Source of the DNA: Anaerovirgula multivorans
GTDB lineage: Bacteria > Bacillota > Clostridia > Peptostreptococcales > Natronincolaceae
Reading direction: 5' to 3'
Length of the DNA stretch: 64,000 bases
NCBI RefSeq assembly: GCF_900188145.1
Contig: NZ_FZOJ01000018.1
Location: forward strand, 25,904 to 89,903
In this document: piece by piece, positions 59,324 to 64,000 of the stretch
Position numbering within the stretch: the stretch's first letter is position 1
Layout of the letters: every line of letters begins with the position of its first letter
Made by a program: the position numbers and the translations under genes
The notes under the pieces: generated by a model
What the model saw: the letters and a program-made list of their open reading frames with translations, nothing else
The model's database searches: none
Told to the model about the DNA's origin: nothing

Positions 59324-59464
59324 TTAATTTTTCTTATCTTGAATTGCTTTCAAAATAAAGCTACCCATAACTACAATTGGAAGCGTCATTGCAAAAGGCA
59401 ATGGTTCTAAAAAGGAACTAACAAATCCAGCAATAAGTGTACAAATAATGGCTACTACAATCAT
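59324..59464 (-). CDS. cassette 21: 46-residue membrane peptide
   Basis: ATG at 59464 follows GGAGG by seven bases. The product MIVVAIICTLIAGFVSSFLE plus PLPFAMTLPIVVMGSFILKA and a lysine-rich end has two hydrophobic helices. It may be a toxin-like or regulatory membrane peptide; nothing more can be said. It is the only frame in this cassette. Confidence 0.65.
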   Translation of the reverse strand: MIVVAIICTLIAGFVSSFLEPLPFAMTLPIVVMGSFILKAIQDKKN

Positions 59465-59575
59465 ATTACACCTCCTAGTATATAAATTATCCATATTCCA
59501 CATTTTTCATCTAATGTTTAGTAGCACCAAACAAACTAATTGATCCCCAACGCCCTGCCCCGATATTGTGGTTTC

Positions 59576-59695
59576 AACTAACGTTTCGCATTGCCGAAGC
59601 CTTTGAGCCGGACCCAAAAGGAATACCTCTTGGCGGTGCTTGTCACCCGGCGAAAAGGTTTAGGTCGGAGCAGAGCCGGCAATGCACTGTTATAT
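59576..59695. other. attC site 21 (family B)
   Basis: AACTAAC and GTTATAT cores; arms CGCATTGCCG / CGGCAATGC. Confidence 0.9.
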
Positions 59696-59723
59696 GTAGG
59701 CGCAGGTGACCCGAGATTCAGAG

Positions 59724-59740
59724 GCCAACAGGACGTTGGT
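59724..59740. repeat. AGGAC-loop hairpin 4
   Basis: GCCAAC-AGGAC-GTTGGT, just beyond attC 21 and preceded by GATTCAGAG. Confidence 0.65.
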
Positions 59741-59748
59741 CCCTTGAA

Positions 59749-60399
59749 TTACCATGTGAAGTTTTCCGGCTTTGATGGCTGATAAGTCTCCCCTTCACAG
59801 GGCTCATACTGAATGATTTTTTCATATCTGTTTTCTTCAACGTTATAGATCATTACTCCATTTTGAACCTCAATATCGTTATCAAACCATAAATATGATA
59901 CAAGTAGCTTTGAACTATCTGGCGACCACTCCAGTGGTTGAAGATATGGATCGGATCTGTTTTCATTCAATATGTAATCAATTCTTTCTCCAGCTTCTTT
60001 GAATTGATTAATCGTTATTTCCGGCGTTGGTGGGTTTTTGTGCTTTCCTGTTACTAGATCGATAATCATATAGTCTTTCCATATGCGTCCTGAGTAAGTG
60101 ATAGCTAACCATCTGCTATCAGGTGACCATAGGTGCTGAATATCGCTCCCGATTATCTTGACTGATGCAACTTCCTTATTGTCTTTATTGCTGGTCACTA
60201 CGATCTTTGCATTATTCTCACTTTCCATTATCGCGAGGACCACATAGGTGCCATCAGGAGACATTGGATTTAACATTAAGCCAACCGCTTCATCTGATTT
60301 TTCTTCGTTTTTGTCTATTATCGTATGAGTAGCTGTGCATCCGCAGATTGACACTACTAGCGCAAGTAACAAAATCAAAAAAATTCTTTTGCACTTCAT
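59749..60399 (-). CDS. cassette 22: lipoprotein with TolB-like beta-propeller repeats
   Basis: A 216-residue exported lipoprotein with lipobox SICGC near residue 20. Three short blade motifs follow the WSPDSRWLAITYSG and WSPDSSKLLVSYLW pattern of TolB/WD40-like propellers. Too short for a whole propeller, so it may assemble with itself. Function unknown. Confidence 0.78.
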   Translation of the reverse strand: MKCKRIFLILLLALVVSICGCTATHTIIDKNEEKSDEAVGLMLNPMSPDGTYVVLAIMESENNAKIVVTSNKDNKEVASVKIIGSDIQHLWSPDSRWLAITYSGRIWKDYMIIDLVTGKHKNPPTPEITINQFKEAGERIDYILNENRSDPYLQPLEWSPDSSKLLVSYLWFDNDIEVQNGVMIYNVEENRYEKIIQYEPCEGETYQPSKPENFTW

Positions 60400-60416
60400 T
60401 TCTTAATCCTCCTTTA

Positions 60417-60457
60417 TTCGCCACACGATGTGGCGTCAGTTGTTCCCGTGCGCTTTC
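60417..60457. promoter_or_regulatory. conserved cassette-leader motif, copy 3
   Basis: CGCCACACGATGTGGCG hairpin followed by CGTGCGCTTTCATATAACG, matching the leaders at 48,459 and 49,512. Confidence 0.4.
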
Positions 60458-60604
60458 ATATAACGTCTCTGCCATTCCCGACGCCTTCGAACTGGACCCC
60501 ATAGGAATACCCCTTGGCGGTGCTTGCACCCAGTGAGAAGGTATGGTGCTGACCCTACTCCGTGACGGTGCTTCTTGCACCCTTGCGGGAATGGCTTGTT
60601 ATAT
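60458..60604. other. attC site 22 (long family A)
   Basis: ATATAAC and GTTATAT cores; arms GCCATTCCCG / CGGGAATGGC. Confidence 0.92.
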
Positions 60605-60751
60605 GCTGTCCTTTAACCCTGCACCATTTATATCCATTAAGCCCATTATTTTCTAACTCTTTAGTAGTACATTAAAAGGATAATGTTAAACTATTATTAA
60701 CTTTTGATTCTGCATAATATAAGAAATTTGCAAACTAATTAAATATATCTT

Positions 60752-61285
60752 TTAATCAATCAATAATCCCATTATTAAAGAATCATAGAACTTATCATTA
60801 ATCAAAAAATCTCTTTTTATTATTCCTTCCTCTAAAAACCCGAGTTTGTTGTATAAGTTAATTCCTCGCGTGTTGTCGTTTCTAACTCTTAAATTAATTT
60901 TTCTTATTATTCCTGAATCTTTGCTCCAGTTAATTAAGTATTTTATGAGTTCTTCGCCTATACCTTTCCCCCAATATTCTTTAAGAATACTTACTCCAAA
61001 TTCACCAACATGAGCATTCCTTTGTCTTGATCCTCCAGAAAAATTTAAATTTCCAACTATCTTTCCATCGACTTCAGCTATAATAAACAAAGCATTTTTT
61101 GTGCTTAATGTATTTGTAATAAATTCCTCTTCCTGTTCAATACTTCTTCCAAACTCCCCTGTTCTAAATGTTAAGAAATCCGATTCTCCTCCGATTATAT
61201 TGAGGTATTCTATTAATGATTTAGCATCAGATTTATTAGCCTTTCTAATTATAACTTTTTCATTATTAACATTTATCTCTTCCAT
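60752..61285 (-). CDS. cassette 23: GNAT-family N-acetyltransferase (RimJ/RimL-like)
   Basis: A 177-residue acetyltransferase: VIIRKANKSDAKSLIEYLN start; acetyl-CoA motif HVGEFGVSILKEYWGKGIGEELIKYLI near residues 90-118; and the late motif NLYNKLGFLEEGIIKRDFLI of the RimJ/L group. The substrate may be a ribosomal protein, amino acid or drug; not shown. Confidence 0.93.
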   Translation of the reverse strand: MEEINVNNEKVIIRKANKSDAKSLIEYLNIIGGESDFLTFRTGEFGRSIEQEEEFITNTLSTKNALFIIAEVDGKIVGNLNFSGGSRQRNAHVGEFGVSILKEYWGKGIGEELIKYLINWSKDSGIIRKINLRVRNDNTRGINLYNKLGFLEEGIIKRDFLINDKFYDSLIMGLLID

Positions 61286-61426
61286 AATTACAACTCCCCA
61301 TTATTTCGTATACTCTTACAAATACATAATTAATTACACTTATTGCTGTTACGCATTGTCCATCTTTTATGACTATCTTTCCAACCCTACTTTATCCAAT
61401 ACCGCCACATTCTTTGCTAAGGATGG

Positions 61427-61556
61427 CATATAACGTCTCCGCACTCAAGACATTTCTCAGCCTTAGATAGCTCCTATCTTAGGCTGTGGAATGTGCTTTG
61501 CTTCTTCGAAGGCATGACCCCAAACAAGCAAAGCGAACTTGAGTGCATTGTTATAC
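61427..61556. other. attC site 23 (family D)
   Basis: CATATAAC and GTTATAC cores; arms GCACTCAAGAC / CTTGAGTGC and CTCAGCC / GGCTGTGG. It is close to attC 5 at 44,013. Confidence 0.93.
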
Positions 61557-61590
61557 GAAGCATTTCACGGAACTTTCCATAGACTTTCCT

Positions 61591-62442
61591 TTAATTCTCA
61601 TATATCTTTAAATATTTCAATATCTCTTTTGTTATTTCTTTCGCCTTCGGTCCATTTGTATCGTTTTCCCCAATAATATTTGTTGCAAAATAATATATGT
61701 CATCACCTTTTTTAATAGTTCCTACAAACCATCCAAGACCTTTATCTGCTGTGCCAGTCTTCCCCGAAAATACATATCCATCGGTTGACTCTAGAATGAT
61801 AATTTCTCTAACAATCTTCATATTTTCTTTATCAAATGGCAACTTATCATGATATAAATTTATAAGGAATTCAACTTGCTCCCGTGCACTTACTTTTAGT
61901 GAAGAACCTAACCAAAATTTTGTTATGCCACCAGAAATATCGTTATTTCCATAATCAATCTTATCAAGATATTTCTGCATTCTATCTTCTCCAACGTTTT
62001 GGGCTAATCGTTGAAAATACCATACTACAGAATTAGTAATAGCAGTTGCTAATGTGTGATCCTTATTCCAAGAATCTATCCAATTCGTTTTACCATCCCA
62101 CTGATAAACATAGTCTTTGCCTTCAATCACACCAGTTTCAAGTCCAATCAAAGCGCTTGGAATCTTAAATGTTGAGCATGGTGATAATCGTTCATCAACT
62201 TGTGACTCATTATATATACTGTACCTAGACTCGTTTTCATCATATATAATAAAACACCCTTTATAGTCAATAAAAAAATCTTTCAAATCAATTTCATTTG
62301 TTTCTACATCTTTAACAATATTCGTTTGCTTCAAGCCAATTTCATTTATTGCTACATCTTTAGCAGTATCTGTTTGTTTATTACATCCAGACCCGATAAT
62401 TAGAATTGTAATAATTATAAAGAATAATGTTCTCCTTTTCAT
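61591..62442 (-). CDS. cassette 24: class D (OXA-type) beta-lactamase lipoprotein
   Basis: A 283-residue lipoprotein, lipobox IGSGC near residue 20. All class D landmarks are seen: Ser90-Thr-Phe-Lys93 (nucleophile and carboxylated lysine), Ser138-Val-Val140, Tyr164-Gly-Asn166, Trp177 and Lys228-Thr-Gly-Thr231. The motif spacing matches OXA and BlaOXA-like enzymes. A duplicated linker (two ETNEIDL/AINEIGL-type stretches) follows the signal peptide. It lies 35 bp from attC 23, the usual integron arrangement of OXA genes. Confidence 0.95.
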   Translation of the reverse strand: MKRRTLFFIIITILIIGSGCNKQTDTAKDVAINEIGLKQTNIVKDVETNEIDLKDFFIDYKGCFIIYDENESRYSIYNESQVDERLSPCSTFKIPSALIGLETGVIEGKDYVYQWDGKTNWIDSWNKDHTLATAITNSVVWYFQRLAQNVGEDRMQKYLDKIDYGNNDISGGITKFWLGSSLKVSAREQVEFLINLYHDKLPFDKENMKIVREIIILESTDGYVFSGKTGTADKGLGWFVGTIKKGDDIYYFATNIIGENDTNGPKAKEITKEILKYLKIYEN

Positions 62443-62476
62443 CGTACTACATCCTTTCTTTATTAGTGAAATGTTT

Positions 62477-62554
62477 CGTATAACGTTTCGTGAATTCCCG
62501 AAGTCTGGTTATTACATTCATATTCTCTCAGATTTTGGGAATCCACTGTTATAC
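62477..62554. other. attC site 24 (family E)
   Basis: CGTATAAC and GTTATAC cores; arms GTGAATTCCCGAAG / TTGGGAATCCAC. Confidence 0.9.
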
Positions 62555-62582
62555 GAAGCCGTACGCCCCCAGACTCAGAGGC

Positions 62583-62598
62583 CCGCCACGGACGGCGG
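62583..62598. repeat. AGGAC-loop-like hairpin 5
   Basis: CCGCC-ACGGAC-GGCGG, with GACTCAGAGG just before, beyond attC 24. Confidence 0.6.
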
Positions 62599-62651
62599 CC
62601 CCTATAGCACTCCGTAGTGGCTTTAATTAAACAAAATGAGAATAATGTGTA

Positions 62652-63302
62652 TTATAAGTATTTGCTTTTTCTTGCATTGTTCCATCTCTTTGAAAGAGTT
62701 AAAAAAGCAAATGTTACAACTCCATTAAATATAAAGTAAAATAGCACAATACTGAAGGAATAATGTAAAACTTCAAGTCTATTTAATAGTTTCGATAACA
62801 CACCTGATGAAAGAATAATTGGCATAACGGATAATAACCAAATATTGATGCTCCAAAACAAATACTGTCTTTTCATCTCAAAAAGTTTACTAAAATATAA
62901 AACCTCAAAAACACATATTCCAATGATTTGGATGCCTATACCTAACGCAGCAGAACTAAATTGCCAATAGAAGAATAGGGTTCCATCATTAGCCATTGCT
63001 AAAGCGATAATAAGACCTATTGCGATTATTGCGGTAGAAATAGCAATGGGGATATTTCCACTTCGTTTTTTTGTTTCCGTACTTAAGACCTCATTTTCAT
63101 TTGCATACTCATCTTTTAACAGATAGTCTGTTGAAACATTAAAAAAGTTGCTTAACGCAATAATTTTATCAATATCAGGAATTGAAGCATTACACTCCCA
63201 TTTTGATATAGCCTGTCTAGACACACCAAGAACTGAAGCCATTTCCTCTTGTGATAAGCTTTTTGATTTTCTGCATATTTGGATTCTTTCACCTAATGTC
63301 AT
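62652..63302 (-). CDS. cassette 25: XRE-family regulator with membrane domain
   Basis: A 216-residue protein. The N-terminal helix-turn-helix (LSQEEMASVLGVSRQAISKWE, residues 17-37) is of the XRE type. Four to five membrane helices follow from about residue 85. Such membrane-tethered XRE proteins are common in Firmicutes. The target is unknown; the nearest gene is the OXA cassette. Confidence 0.88.
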   Translation of the reverse strand: MTLGERIQICRKSKSLSQEEMASVLGVSRQAISKWECNASIPDIDKIIALSNFFNVSTDYLLKDEYANENEVLSTETKKRSGNIPIAISTAIIAIGLIIALAMANDGTLFFYWQFSSAALGIGIQIIGICVFEVLYFSKLFEMKRQYLFWSINIWLLSVMPIILSSGVLSKLLNRLEVLHYSFSIVLFYFIFNGVVTFAFLTLSKRWNNARKSKYL

Positions 63303-63530
63303 CGAAACACCTCCCTTATTTTATGGAATAAAGTCTAACAATCTTTATAGTTGCATACTACCAAATTGTACTTTCAATTTCGCAGCTATCAGTTGCAACT
63401 CTTATATTAGCAGTTTTCTAAATAAATACTATGAGAATAATCCTTGCTTCACGTAATTTAACTACTGCGAAGAAATACTTCAAATCCCATCTCGTCCGCG
63501 CCAGGACGGCGCGGCCTCGCGTACAGTTTC
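63303..63530. other. leader of cassette 25, no other gene seen
   Basis: Holds the regulator's promoter and, at 63,496-63,514, an AGGAC-loop hairpin. No reading frame looks coding. Confidence 0.45.
63496..63514. repeat. AGGAC-loop hairpin 6
   Basis: CCGCGCC-AGGAC-GGCGCGG, a perfect 7-bp GC-rich stem, unusual in this A/T-rich region. Confidence 0.7.
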
Positions 63531-63661
63531 GTATAACGATTAGGATTGCATCTGAAGTTGAAAGAATAATAAGTTAACCCTTCTATCATCACCTTTTTCA
63601 GGGTAATTACATCAATACTTAATTTATCTTTCTTTCAATTTCAGATGTGATCTAGTTGAAC
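63531..63661. other. attC-like site 25, or transposon-end palindrome
   Basis: GTATAAC and GTTGAAC flank a long palindrome with arms GCATCTGAAGTTGAAAG / CTTTCAATTTCAGATGTG and an inner GTTAACCCT / AGGGTAATT stem. The sequence of the arms is unlike the other attC families. It could instead be the terminal structure of the transposon fragment to the right. Confidence 0.6.
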
Positions 63662-63820
63662 GAAAGCGCTTCACCACTCTTCTATGGAATTTCAATCTTC
63701 CCTATTCACCTTTTAAATCCTAATAATTTTATACAATTACTAGATTTCTTCTAATAATTTATATAGTAATTTCGATTTTTCTTTTTAGAAACCTCCAATA
63801 TATTACACTTTTTCCCATAT

Positions 63821-63856
63821 TTATTGATCATTCAGTATTTATTGATCATTCAGTAG
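63821..63856. repeat. 18-bp direct repeat
   Basis: Two tandem copies of TTATTGATCATTCAGTA, with the palindrome TGATCA inside each. They could be a transposon end or protein-binding site. Confidence 0.7.
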
Positions 63857-63900
63857 CTCTCATTAAAAAAGTGCATACTTATTACCTATTATTTATGGTT

Positions 63901-64000
63901 TTATGCTATTTGTGCTCTAAACTGTGGCGGTGAATAGCATCGTGGTTCTAGTTTTATCTTTCTTATCATTTTCCCCTTATTGCAACAGGGACAGATTGTA
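63901..64000 (-). CDS. probable transposase, C-terminal fragment at window edge
   Basis: The last 32 codons of a frame entering from the right: ICPCCNKGKMIRKIKLEP, then RCYSPPQFRAQIA and stop. A late CPxCxxGxM zinc-like motif is common at the C-terminus of IS91-like transposases. The identity is tentative because only the tail is visible. Confidence 0.45.
   Translation of the reverse strand, partial: TICPCCNKGKMIRKIKLEPRCYSPPQFRAQIA

Noticed and set aside
39324..63661. CRISPR array as an explanation for the repeated palindromes
   Set aside because: The repeats are 76-150 bp, imperfect, spaced by whole genes and differ in family; no short identical repeats or spacers, and no cas genes.

Overview
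The window is low-GC DNA from a spore-forming Clostridia-type Firmicute. Supporting signs are a GerMN sporulation lipoprotein, a YjcZ-like small protein, strong AGGAGG ribosome sites, c-di-GMP-I and TPP riboswitches and an LPXTG/sortase pair. An Alkaliphilus-like organism is my guess from gene style only.

The left part (1-35,345) is ordinary chromosome, almost all on the minus strand. It holds: a sigma-54 activator (cut by the window edge) beside an M20 amidohydrolase/YfcC transporter pair with a sigma-54 type promoter; an AraC/GyrI-like regulator; tRNA-Arg(TCG); a surface module in which a secreted transglutaminase-like protein and a giant LPXTG protein lie behind three c-di-GMP-I riboswitches, with a sortase; a tRNA cluster (Gly, Arg, His, Gln, Gly and a decayed Arg copy); rph-rdgB-yfcE; two paralogous cell-wall amidases; an AIR-synthase-like enzyme; rubrerythrin; a TPP-riboswitch-controlled thiamine-precursor ABC operon; yibE/F; ligA and pcrA.

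At 35,839-39,323 an IS3/IS150-type element carries a group II intron inserted in its transposase. The IS marks the edge of the main discovery. From about 39,324 to 63,661 the DNA is a 24-kb integron-type gene-cassette array. About 25 mostly single-gene units, all transcribed on the minus strand, are each followed by an imperfect palindrome of 76-150 bp with the attC layout (xxTAAC core ... GTTRRRY core). No integrase gene is in the window; the uniform orientation predicts one to the right of 64,000, unless this is an integrase-less array. Cargo includes a class D beta-lactamase, an APH-family kinase, four GNAT acetyltransferases (one killed by a single in-frame TGA), a PlsC acyltransferase, an M50-like protease, a SEDS-like membrane protein, a possible membrane-anchored CHAT/caspase-like protein, a methyltransferase, a PhzF-like isomerase, a DUF5131 protein, a HAD phosphatase, alpha/beta hydrolase, flavodoxin-type oxidoreductase, an XRE regulator and several unknown membrane proteins. 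Integron arrays are rare in Firmicutes, so this region deserves attention.

The right end has a last large palindrome and the C-terminal end of a probable transposase running off the window.
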